This document shows, in pieces, positions 8,262-15,246 of a stretch of 20,329 nt of DNA (positions are counted from its first letter, which is position 1; each line of letters starts with the position of its first letter). The position numbers and the translations under genes were made by a program. This stretch comes from CAYMAZ01 sp964388575 (lineage in GTDB: Bacteria; Bacteroidota; Bacteroidia; Bacteroidales; DTU049). Location of the stretch: assembly GCA_964388575.1 (NCBI GenBank), contig CAYMAZ010000044.1, positions 1 to 20,329 on the forward strand, in the 5' to 3' direction. The notes under the pieces were generated by a model. The model did not search any database and was not told the DNA's origin. It saw only the letters and a program-made list of their open reading frames with translations.

Positions 8262-9725
8262 ATGAAAAAATTCATCAACAGCACGATTATCTTCAGAGCA
8301 TTTGGTATAAGTATTCTGATTATCGGGATTTTTATGTTGACTTCTTTACCTTTTGCTATTTATTACAATGAGAAAAAAGCATTTACTGCAATTATTTACT
8401 CTGCTCTTGCTTCTTTAATTTTCGGTGGATTTCTTACATTGATCACAAAAAAAAGCAAATCGGAAGAAATTGGAGAAAGGGAGGCTTTCATTATCGTTAC
8501 CTTGACATGGTTTATGCTTGGAATTTTTGGTTCCCTCCCCTTTATGTTATCCGGTTCAATTTCCAATTTTACAAATGCCTACTTTGAAGCAATATCAGGT
8601 TTTACGACAACCGGAGCTTCCATATTGACAGACATAGAAACGCTGCCCAAAAGTATATTATACTGGAGAGCTATTATACAATGGTTAGGAGGCATGGGAA
8701 TTCTGGTACTTGTGATTGCAATTCTACCCAACATCGGATTTGGAGGAGTAAAACTTTTTGTTGCTGAAGTGCCCGGCCCAACAAGTAATAAAATTCATCC
8801 AAAAATTAGAACAACTGCAATCCGGCTTTGGGAAATTTATGCATTATTAACTGCAGTTCTTGTTGTTCTGTTAACTCTTGGTGGAATGAGTTTTTTTGAA
8901 TCCATCAGTCATGCATTTACAACACTATCAACCGGAGGTTTTTCGCCTAAAAACACCAGCATTGCCGGGTATTCTTCATATATCCAGATCATTATCACAA
9001 TTTTCATGTTTTTCGGAGGGTTGAATTTTGCATTACATTATTATCTTATCCGGGGCAAAATAAAACATGTAATCACAAATCATGAACTGATTGCATTTTT
9101 TACAATTATTGTCGTTGTTTCTTTTATGGTTTCATTTATTCTTTTAGGTAACGGCAATTATAATAATTTCAGTATTGGTCTAAGGCATAGCTTTTTTCAA
9201 AGTGTCAGTATAATTACAACAACCGGGTATGTTACAGCAGATTATATGGTTTGGCCTGAATCTACTTGGTTTCTTTTGCTGTTATTTTTCTTTACCGGAG
9301 GAATGATCGGGTCAACAGCAGGTGGCATTAAATTTACACGTCATTTTGTACTTTTTAAAAATATTCGCAGTCAGATAAAACGGCTTATTCACCCCAATGC
9401 GATTGTTCCAATTCGATTCAACAAAAGAATCATTCCTGATGAGATTATCAGAAATTTCTTTATTGTTTTTATTGCATACATTTTATTTTTCTGCATCGGT
9501 GCCCTCTCGTTGAGTTTCTTTATAGATGATTTCCTTGAGGCCAGCAGTGTATCAATTTCATGTCTCGGAGCCATTGGCCCCGCATTCGGAGATTTCGGCC
9601 CAATAGGAAACTATGCTGCCTTGCATCCTGTCGGGAAATGGATCGCCAGTTTTCTCATGATCATCGGAAGACTTGAAGTTCTGCCTGTTATGATGTTTCT
9701 GCATTATGCATTCTGGAGAAAATAG
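8262..9725 (+). CDS. TrkH family K+ channel subunit, third of three
   Basis: This 487-residue paralogue lies 3 nt downstream of the second trkH. All four pore loops are intact: SGFTTTGASIL (G118), TTLSTGGFSPKN (G225/G226), IITTTGYVTAD (G322) and CLGAIGPAFG (G439). GSTAGGIKFTR has K357, and GRLEVLP ends the last pore repeat. Compared with copy two, changes are concentrated in the N-terminal membrane hairpin (about 38-70), in the region about 265-300, and in the last twenty residues, where KSFWRP becomes YAFWRK and LFPFILIF becomes VLPVMMFL. No frameshift or stop is present. Close similarity to copy two with conserved pore residues suggests a functional duplicate under selection, not a decaying copy. 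Confidence 0.94.
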   Translation: MKKFINSTIIFRAFGISILIIGIFMLTSLPFAIYYNEKKAFTAIIYSALASLIFGGFLTLITKKSKSEEIGEREAFIIVTLTWFMLGIFGSLPFMLSGSISNFTNAYFEAISGFTTTGASILTDIETLPKSILYWRAIIQWLGGMGILVLVIAILPNIGFGGVKLFVAEVPGPTSNKIHPKIRTTAIRLWEIYALLTAVLVVLLTLGGMSFFESISHAFTTLSTGGFSPKNTSIAGYSSYIQIIITIFMFFGGLNFALHYYLIRGKIKHVITNHELIAFFTIIVVVSFMVSFILLGNGNYNNFSIGLRHSFFQSVSIITTTGYVTADYMVWPESTWFLLLLFFFTGGMIGSTAGGIKFTRHFVLFKNIRSQIKRLIHPNAIVPIRFNKRIIPDEIIRNFFIVFIAYILFFCIGALSLSFFIDDFLEASSVSISCLGAIGPAFGDFGPIGNYAALHPVGKWIASFLMIIGRLEVLPVMMFLHYAFWRK

Positions 9726-9734
9726 AAGATTTTG

Positions 9735-9742
9735 TATTTTTG
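9735..9742 (+). promoter_or_regulatory. Possible internal -7 box (TATTTTTG) ahead of the GT9 gene
   Basis: An exact TAnnTTTG lies in the 24-nt gap after the third trkH. A start site about 6 nt downstream would fall nearly on the ATG at 9750 and give an almost leaderless transcript. No -33 TTG is seen, so this may be a chance match in AT-rich sequence. Confidence 0.25.
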
Positions 9743-9749
9743 TATGTTC

Positions 9750-10760
9750 ATGAAAACAATCATCATTAGTCGTACCGATAAAATTGGGGATGTAATTCTA
9801 ACTTTACCTTTGGCTTTTCTTTTAAAAGAAAAATTCACTGATACCCGAATTATTTTTCTGGGAAATTCTTACACCAAACCTGTGCTTAAATGTACTGAAT
9901 ATATTGATGAAATTTATGAATGGGACAAAATTACTCATCTTTCTGAAAAAGAACGAATTGACTTTTTCAAAAAACTCAAAGCAGACGCGATATTACATGT
10001 ATTTCCACAAAAAGAAATTGCACAAACAGCTTTCAGGTCAGGTATTCCTTTCAGAGCAGGGACATCTCACCGTACGTTTCACTGGCTATATTGTAATACA
10101 TTGTTGAATTTCTCAAGAAAAAAATCTGATCTGCATGAAGCTCAGCTTAATCTGAAACTCTTAAGGCCCTTGGGGCTCAATATTGAGCGGTCTCTTGAAG
10201 ATCTCTCCCAGATAAAGCTTCTGAACAATATTCCTGCACATGATGCACTCACTGCAACATACATTGATGAAACACGGATCAACATCATATTTCATCCACG
10301 TTCTAAAGGCAGTGCTCGTGAATGGCCACTTCAGCATTATGCAGAGCTATGTAATCTGCTTCCCGAAAACAAATACAACATCATCTTTTCAGGGACTGAA
10401 GATGAAGCCCAAATGTATCGGTCATTCTTCAAAAACATCAGCAAAAATATCCTTGATGCCGGTGGAAAGCTCAGCCTCGATCAATATATTGCACTTATTT
10501 CAAAATGTGATGCGCTCATTGCTGCAAGCACAGGCCCACTTCACATTGCAGCAGCAACAGGAATTCATGCATTTGGAATATACCCGCCAATCCGACCGAT
10601 GCATCCGGGAAGATGGGCTCCGATTGGAAAACATGTACATATTTTCTCACAAAACAAGGATTGTGTAAACTGTAGAAAAACAACTGAATGTCAGTGTATG
10701 AAAGATATTTTGCCGGAAAATTTGAAAATTTCTATTGAAAGCACTGATTTTACAAAGTAA
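9750..10760 (+). CDS. Glycosyltransferase family 9 protein (ADP-heptose:LPS heptosyltransferase-like)
   Basis: GT9 enzymes transfer heptose or a related sugar from a nucleotide donor onto lipopolysaccharide core or other glycans on the cytoplasmic face of the inner membrane. I choose the ATG at 9750 because MKTIIISRTDKIGDVILTLP is the canonical GT9 opening. In-frame TTG 9732 and ATG 9744 would only add MYFC and MF. This gives 336 residues in two Rossmann-like halves. The donor-binding half begins near residue 178 with IIFHPRSKGSAREWP, followed by IIFSGTEDE and the STGPLHIAAATG motif. A C-terminal cysteine cluster (CVNC, then CQC) could bind a metal; similar tails occur in Bacteroidota members as I recall them. 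It sits 24 nt after the third trkH on the same strand, yet no other glycan genes surround it, so the acceptor is unknown. Confidence 0.88.
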   Translation: MKTIIISRTDKIGDVILTLPLAFLLKEKFTDTRIIFLGNSYTKPVLKCTEYIDEIYEWDKITHLSEKERIDFFKKLKADAILHVFPQKEIAQTAFRSGIPFRAGTSHRTFHWLYCNTLLNFSRKKSDLHEAQLNLKLLRPLGLNIERSLEDLSQIKLLNNIPAHDALTATYIDETRINIIFHPRSKGSAREWPLQHYAELCNLLPENKYNIIFSGTEDEAQMYRSFFKNISKNILDAGGKLSLDQYIALISKCDALIAASTGPLHIAAATGIHAFGIYPPIRPMHPGRWAPIGKHVHIFSQNKDCVNCRKTTECQCMKDILPENLKISIESTDFTK

Positions 10761-10839
10761 AAAACCAATACAGTTTCAGCTTTTTTTTAGCTTCCTAATG
10801 TAATTTTTAGAAAATTTTTGACACAGGATGACAATATTT

Positions 10840-12009
10840 TTACTTCCTGCCATAAGACAATCGCCTCCAAAGTTTTTCAAAAGGACCCTGATTAAAATAC
10901 CTGAACCAAAGAACATTTAAAATTAACTGCCCGATAAAAATGAAGAGGGCCAGTTGAAGTATAAAAGTTACATTTGTTTGTCCAAAAAGCCGAAGGCCCC
11001 ATCCGTAAAAGATGAAAGCCATCACCAGTGATTGCATGAGATAATTGGTCAGCGACATTCTTCCCATATAAGCCATTGGTTTCAATAACCTTGCAACTCC
11101 GGCATATGAAGCAATAATCAGGATGAATAACAGATATGCTGAAGCCATAAGCAGATTCATAAACTCATAAGTTGACATATATACAGCCATGGCATAAGGT
11201 TGCTCAAAATTCACAATTGTTTCATGAAAAAAATATGCAAATGCCGCAGCTACAGCAATGAATAATAAAATGACTGACCATGTTTTTCTGTTGTCTGCAA
11301 TCCGTTTGTGCAGATGATAGCGTGAGCAAAGAAAACCTATTAAAATAATTCCGATAATTTTCGGCAGATAATACAACATGTTGATGTATCTGAATGCGAA
11401 ATATTCATGCATTCTCAGTTGAAGACACTGAATATAATTTCCATTTCGATATGTGTCAAGAGCCTGATCCATACAGTGGGGACATGTTGATGACAATGCA
11501 TCAGGCAGTGAAAAATGCACCCCGGCTGCCATCCAAAATCCGATAAAAAAATAAAAAACCAAAGCAAGAAAGCCGATCAGTCCGGACGATAATCTGTGTA
11601 ATATTAAAACGACGAATCCTGCAATTGCGTATAAAATCAAAACATCTCCTGCCCAAAGAAACAATACATGTGCAACTCCAAAAAGAAAAAGTGCCAACAT
11701 TCTCCTGGAGAAAAAACTGCTGAATGCGGCTGAAGTAAGCTTAAATTTCTCGATTTGCATAAAGATCCCATATCCGAACAAGAAGCTAAACAGAAAAATA
11801 AACTTATCAGCTGTCAGACTGATAAATACATTATAAAAATTTCTTTGAATTTCATCAGGCAATGACTGATAGTAGTCACCGAAGGCAAAAAACGATGCAT
11901 TGAATCCAAGGATATTGACAATCAAAATTCCGAAAAGAGCAAACCCTCTCAGAATGTCAATTGATGAAATCCTAGAAGCAGACTGAACGGGGACCACCTT
12001 GTTGTTCAT
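10840..12009 (-). CDS. DUF418 domain-containing multi-pass membrane protein
   Basis: This 389-residue inner-membrane protein is of the DUF418 (YeiB-like) family, whose biochemical function is not established; some members are suggested to act in transport or acyl transfer. The diagnostic N-terminus is SSIDILRGFALFGILIVNI (residues about 15-33). About ten hydrophobic segments follow, and the C-terminal half contains the typical GRMSLTNYLMQSL motif. An extramembrane loop carries a CPHC motif (C176, C179), an unusual feature that could be redox-active or bind metal. The start is supported by a good ribosome site, AGGAG five bases before the ATG. It follows the DUF4386-like gene by 17 nt and is last in a four-gene minus-strand run. 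It converges with the GT9 gene. No clear terminator is visible in the 79-nt gap between them. Confidence 0.88.
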   Translation of the reverse strand: MNNKVVPVQSASRISSIDILRGFALFGILIVNILGFNASFFAFGDYYQSLPDEIQRNFYNVFISLTADKFIFLFSFLFGYGIFMQIEKFKLTSAAFSSFFSRRMLALFLFGVAHVLFLWAGDVLILYAIAGFVVLILHRLSSGLIGFLALVFYFFIGFWMAAGVHFSLPDALSSTCPHCMDQALDTYRNGNYIQCLQLRMHEYFAFRYINMLYYLPKIIGIILIGFLCSRYHLHKRIADNRKTWSVILLFIAVAAAFAYFFHETIVNFEQPYAMAVYMSTYEFMNLLMASAYLLFILIIASYAGVARLLKPMAYMGRMSLTNYLMQSLVMAFIFYGWGLRLFGQTNVTFILQLALFIFIGQLILNVLWFRYFNQGPFEKLWRRLSYGRK

Positions 12010-12026
12010 TTAAACTCCTGGTTTTT

Positions 12027-12719
12027 TTAGTTTTCACGACCTGATATCTGAAACAACCGAAGCGCTGCCATAATTGAAAAAACAATCCAGGGAATCAGCG
12101 ACAACAATGAAAAAATCAATCCAATTGTACCTGCTGTCGAAGGAATGATCATTAATACACCTGAAGCCAGACCCCAGTATGCTGTTGCTCTTGAAAATGT
12201 CCGGTCTTCAAACATCACTTTTGACACCAACAGAAGTGTGATTGCATTGAAAACATAGTACACATCAAAGGCAGTTCCCTTGTAACTTGCAATCATCATG
12301 TGGCCGGCCGCAAGAAATTGATTTCTAAGATCCACACTGTCAGCAAGATGGTACTGTTTGCTTAATGACAACATCTCAAAAGCAACCGATGAAGAAAAAT
12401 ATATGGCCACTCCGGACAGGCCAAAAGCCAATGCAATGATCATATTGGCCAGGTTGGTTCTGTACAATGCAACAAAAAGCCCAAGATATAAAAGAATAAT
12501 CAGAGAATTGTTCATGTAATACAATAAGTCGAGACTCAGCAATCCCAGAAGGGGGCTTTTTTCGAACAATTCAAAAAAACCTGCCGGGTCAGAAGGAGGA
12601 GGAAATATGACAAAAATCAGGATTTGTAACGGAATCAGTGCAACAACAGCCAATGCTGCAAATCCACCTGCTTTAAGCAAAGTTTTTCTGTTTTTAAAAT
12701 TAAAAATCTGTGATTCCAT
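12027..12719 (-). CDS. Multi-pass membrane protein, DUF4386-like
   Basis: This hydrophobic protein of about 230 residues has six or so predicted membrane helices and no soluble domain. The frame can be extended to a GTG at 12782, which would overlap the upstream FISUMP gene by 22 nt. I prefer the ATG at 12719 (MESQIFNFKNRK) because it removes the overlap, leaves a 41-nt gap and puts a short polar segment before the first helix. The pattern of an early helix, then a helix with AYK-like residues (MIASYKGTAFDVYYVFNAI), then a late short-loop helix pair resembles DUF4386 proteins; that assignment is tentative and its role is unknown. It is followed closely by the DUF418 gene, so the two membrane proteins are probably co-expressed. 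Confidence 0.72.
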   Translation of the reverse strand: MESQIFNFKNRKTLLKAGGFAALAVVALIPLQILIFVIFPPPSDPAGFFELFEKSPLLGLLSLDLLYYMNNSLIILLYLGLFVALYRTNLANMIIALAFGLSGVAIYFSSSVAFEMLSLSKQYHLADSVDLRNQFLAAGHMMIASYKGTAFDVYYVFNAITLLLVSKVMFEDRTFSRATAYWGLASGVLMIIPSTAGTIGLIFSLLSLIPWIVFSIMAALRLFQISGREN

Positions 12720-12760
12720 AAGACGAGTGTTGGGTTTGACAATTTTCTCAAGTAGAAAAT

Positions 12761-13324
12761 TTATAGCTTCTTTCTGATGCACCTCACAGAGAATCCCAGT
12801 TCTTTGTTGTCATAATCGGTTTTTATGTTACCTGAAGCATTGTCAACACTGAGAAACCATGCATTCAGCCCAATCCTTTCGGTTGAAGTCCAGAATCGTG
12901 TTTGTTCCCCGATATTGTAATAATTCTCATTCACACCACGCCACCCGGATGGCAATATATTCAACCCACTGCTGCCTCCCGAACTGATGGCTAACATTGT
13001 ATTTTCATTGCTGTTCAGGAACAAAATCAGTGAATCCATTTCTTCTCTTGTTGGCAATCTCCAACCGTTCATGCATACATTCTGTGCCGTTTCAAAACTG
13101 TATAATCTGCCAAACTGATCACAGTTGTAGTTGCTTTCATCATAACACCAACTTCCGTTTTCAGAAACAAAGTTCAGATTTTCAGCCATCCAGACTGTTG
13201 AGCCCACAGTCACTGTTCTGTAAGTTTGATTATCACGAATATCGTGGAAATTTGCAAATTCCTGTGCGAACAAAATTACATTGCAAAACATTAGAATAGG
13301 GCTGATTAGTAAGATTTTTTTCAT
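12761..13324 (-). CDS. Secreted FISUMP-domain protein, short
   Basis: This 187-residue protein has a signal peptide (residues 1-20, ending LFAQ) followed by a single FISUMP domain (Fibrobacter succinogenes major paralogous domain, about 26-187). Visible family motifs are TYRTVTVGSTVWMAENLNF, GRLYSFETAQNVC, GWRLPTREEMDSL, the WTSTE segment and LGFSVRCIRK at the end. FISUMP domains are frequent in Bacteroidota and Fibrobacteres surface proteins; their molecular function is not well defined, although the fold resembles that of secreted lectin-like or sulfatase-modifying-factor-like proteins. No T9SS sorting domain is present, so the protein may stay periplasmic. It lies 37 nt downstream of a second FISUMP gene on the same strand, suggesting a pair made from one transcript. 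Confidence 0.85.
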   Translation of the reverse strand: MKKILLISPILMFCNVILFAQEFANFHDIRDNQTYRTVTVGSTVWMAENLNFVSENGSWCYDESNYNCDQFGRLYSFETAQNVCMNGWRLPTREEMDSLILFLNSNENTMLAISSGGSSGLNILPSGWRGVNENYYNIGEQTRFWTSTERIGLNAWFLSVDNASGNIKTDYDNKELGFSVRCIRKKL

Positions 13325-13361
13325 AGAATACAGTATTTAATTAATCCCGATTAGAACATAT

Positions 13362-14690
13362 TTAATCTTTCACACATCTTACAGTAAAGCCCAGTCTTTT
13401 GTTCATATTTCCCAACAACACAGAAGAAGATGCATAACCGAGGCCTGCAAAATGGGCATAGTCTGTGTTGAACTCCGAGGTTGACCACCAGTGACCATTT
13501 GTGCCCAGGTAGTCATTGTAACTGCCGTCAGGATTGCGGGCTCCTGAAGGCAAGGCAGTAAAACCGGTTTCATTGGTTGCACCTGTATTTGGAGACTCCC
13601 AGTATAACATTCCGTGATCTTTCAGTTTTCCTCCTGCAACAGTTGAACCGCCCAAATAATTAACCATTTCGAGCCATTCTGAATGTGAGGGCACGTGCCA
13701 GCCCTCGGGACAAATGTTTCTATTTCCGTTGCCTGCAGGATCAACAGCATACCAATTATAGAGCAACCCATACGTCTCAACATAAACTGATGAGTCATTA
13801 AAATATATGCCATCATTATACCAGCAATACCCAGGGCTGGTGAGCGCTGACCACGCAGTAGCATCAGCAACAAATGGAATATCATCAAAATTGTTAAATT
13901 TCGATGTTTTCAGATTTTCTGCCATCCAGCATTTGGATCCAACTAGGACAGTTCTGTATACATTTCCGTCAACATCAGTTATATAGGGCTCATCAAAACA
14001 GCTGATACCGCGCTGAATAAAAAATGTTAGGGTTACATCAGATATGGGATCATTTTCTATGGTACTGCTTCCGGTTATTGAAGAATCAACTGTTGAAAAT
14101 CCTGTATATCTGAGATTATCTCCCATATCCCATGGAAAAAATGTTTGTATTTCTTTTCTGGAAAAAGTGTTGGAAATCAAACCGTTATAGGTTATATAAG
14201 CAGAACTCCCTGCAGATCCTGTCCCCACCATCTTAAGCATTTCCCTGCCGTTATTTGTTTCCACACTCAGCAAGTTCATTTTGTTGTTTCCGGCAATAAA
14301 AGAGAACGAATGCCATCCCTGGGGCAAATTATTTTCATATGCAGAAATCTGTCTGCCTGTCAGATCAAACACACGCAGTAAAATTCGCTCCTGCCTGGCA
14401 ATGTAAACATCAAAATTGGCAGAAAATTCAAATGGATTTGGAAAGGCAGGACCGACATACAAGCCTGAATTTTCTGTGATTTCTTCAACTGACGAGGGGC
14501 CAAGCACATAAAAAGTGTCCGGATAATATAACATGATGCTTCCTCCCTGAGTCAGATTTTGAATATAAATGCTGTCCAGATCAATATAAATTCCTTCATA
14601 TTTTGCTGTAAAAGTCAGCGTAACAAGCTGAGAATATGAACCCTGAATTATACTGAAAGCAAATAACATTACAACAATACACTTTTTCAT
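13362..14690 (-). CDS. FISUMP-domain protein with internal sorting-like beta domain
   Basis: This is a secreted protein of 442 residues. I choose the ATG at 14690 (MKKCIVVMLFAFS) over the one two codons earlier (14696); the signal peptide ends near residue 21 (SYSQ). Residues about 22-75 form a short beta region (LTFTAKYEGIYIDLDSIYIQNL). Residues about 78-155 look like a T9SS type A sorting domain, with an FPNPF motif and LLRVFDLTGRQIS, but they are internal instead of C-terminal. Residues about 236-442 are a complete FISUMP domain: NVYRTVLVGSKCWMAENLK, GLLYNWYAVD, CPEGWHVPSHSEWLEM, ALPSGARNPDGSY, WWSTSE and LGFTVRCVKD. I recall similar arrangements in other Bacteroidota FISUMP proteins. Function is unknown; surface adhesion is a guess. 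A TATTTTTG box lies upstream and this is the first gene of the run. Confidence 0.85.
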   Translation of the reverse strand: MKKCIVVMLFAFSIIQGSYSQLVTLTFTAKYEGIYIDLDSIYIQNLTQGGSIMLYYPDTFYVLGPSSVEEITENSGLYVGPAFPNPFEFSANFDVYIARQERILLRVFDLTGRQISAYENNLPQGWHSFSFIAGNNKMNLLSVETNNGREMLKMVGTGSAGSSAYITYNGLISNTFSRKEIQTFFPWDMGDNLRYTGFSTVDSSITGSSTIENDPISDVTLTFFIQRGISCFDEPYITDVDGNVYRTVLVGSKCWMAENLKTSKFNNFDDIPFVADATAWSALTSPGYCWYNDGIYFNDSSVYVETYGLLYNWYAVDPAGNGNRNICPEGWHVPSHSEWLEMVNYLGGSTVAGGKLKDHGMLYWESPNTGATNETGFTALPSGARNPDGSYNDYLGTNGHWWSTSEFNTDYAHFAGLGYASSSVLLGNMNKRLGFTVRCVKD

Positions 14691-14718
14691 AACCATTGAG
14701 ATTTATTAATTCGATGAA

Positions 14719-14726
14719 CAAAAATA
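14719..14726 (-). promoter_or_regulatory. -7 promoter box (TATTTTTG) for the FISUMP gene run
   Basis: On the minus strand this exactly matches TAnnTTTG, with a predicted start site near 14713, about 20 nt before the chosen ATG. It lies in a 180-nt gap between the S4 gene and the FISUMP genes and marks the likely operon start. No -33 TTG is apparent. Confidence 0.5.
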
Positions 14727-14773
14727 ATACGAAAACATGAATAATTCCCTGAAAGATGTAGGAATTTTATTGG

Positions 14774-14801
14774 AAAAACCCAGCACATGAAGTATGCACT
14801 G
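14774..14801 (-). terminator. Weak terminator hairpin downstream of the era-der-S4 cluster
   Basis: Read on the minus strand, CAGTGCAT and ATGTGCTG form an 8-bp stem with two G-U pairs and a 5-nt loop, followed by GGGTTTTT. It lies about 75 nt past the S4-gene stop and before the next promoter box, the right place to end the cluster transcript. Confidence 0.4.
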
Positions 14802-14874
14802 TATTTTCCTCACCAAAAATACACGAATCAAAATTTAACCTATTATAACTATGTGAGACCAATAATTGTGTCTT

Positions 14875-15246
14875 TTAAAACCCCTTTAGTTTATCAATAT
14901 CTCTCCGTTCTCGTTTTGTGGGACGTCCGGTCCCCTTTGGCCTGATTTCGTTGCGGTTCAGTTTGACCATATCTTTTTTGATTAGCTCATCTTCAGGTGT
15001 TATTTCTTCAAGATAATTGGACACAAGTGCTGCACCAACACGTTTTTCCAGCACCTGTATAACTTTGAAAACACGATTGAAACCGTGAAATCTGATTGTG
15101 ATTTCATCCCCTGTCTGTACTTCCCTGGAGGCTTTCGCCTGAATGCCATTCACACTGACTTTACCAAGCCCACACTCTTCTGTTGCCATGGAGCGGGTCT
15201 TAAAGATTCTGACAGCATGCAAATATTTATCAACCCTGACTTTCAT
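14875..15246 (-). CDS. S4-domain RNA-binding protein (HslR/Hsp15-like)
   Basis: This small basic protein of 123 residues opens with an S4 RNA-binding domain: MKVRVDKYLHAVRIFKTRS, then GLGKVSVNG and the loop GDEITIRF (through about residue 55). A lysine/arginine-rich tail follows (RPKGTGRPTKRERRDIDKL). This matches the Hsp15 (HslR) family, which in E. coli binds stalled 50S subunits carrying nascent chains and helps recycle them. The assignment to that exact role is inferred from similarity. Its start overlaps the der stop by one base (TAATG), so translation is probably coupled. The position beside der and era fits ribosome maintenance. Confidence 0.88.
   Translation of the reverse strand: MKVRVDKYLHAVRIFKTRSMATEECGLGKVSVNGIQAKASREVQTGDEITIRFHGFNRVFKVIQVLEKRVGAALVSNYLEEITPEDELIKKDMVKLNRNEIRPKGTGRPTKRERRDIDKLKGF

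Noticed and set aside
10761..10839. Possible terminator between the GT9 and DUF418 genes
   Set aside because: There are T runs (for example after CAGCT) and a direct repeat TGACA, but no convincing stem on either strand.
12720..12782. GTG-initiated extension of the DUF4386-like protein
   Set aside because: It would overlap the FISUMP gene by 22 nt and add a charged segment unlike the family N-terminus; the ATG at 12719 is simpler, though not proven.
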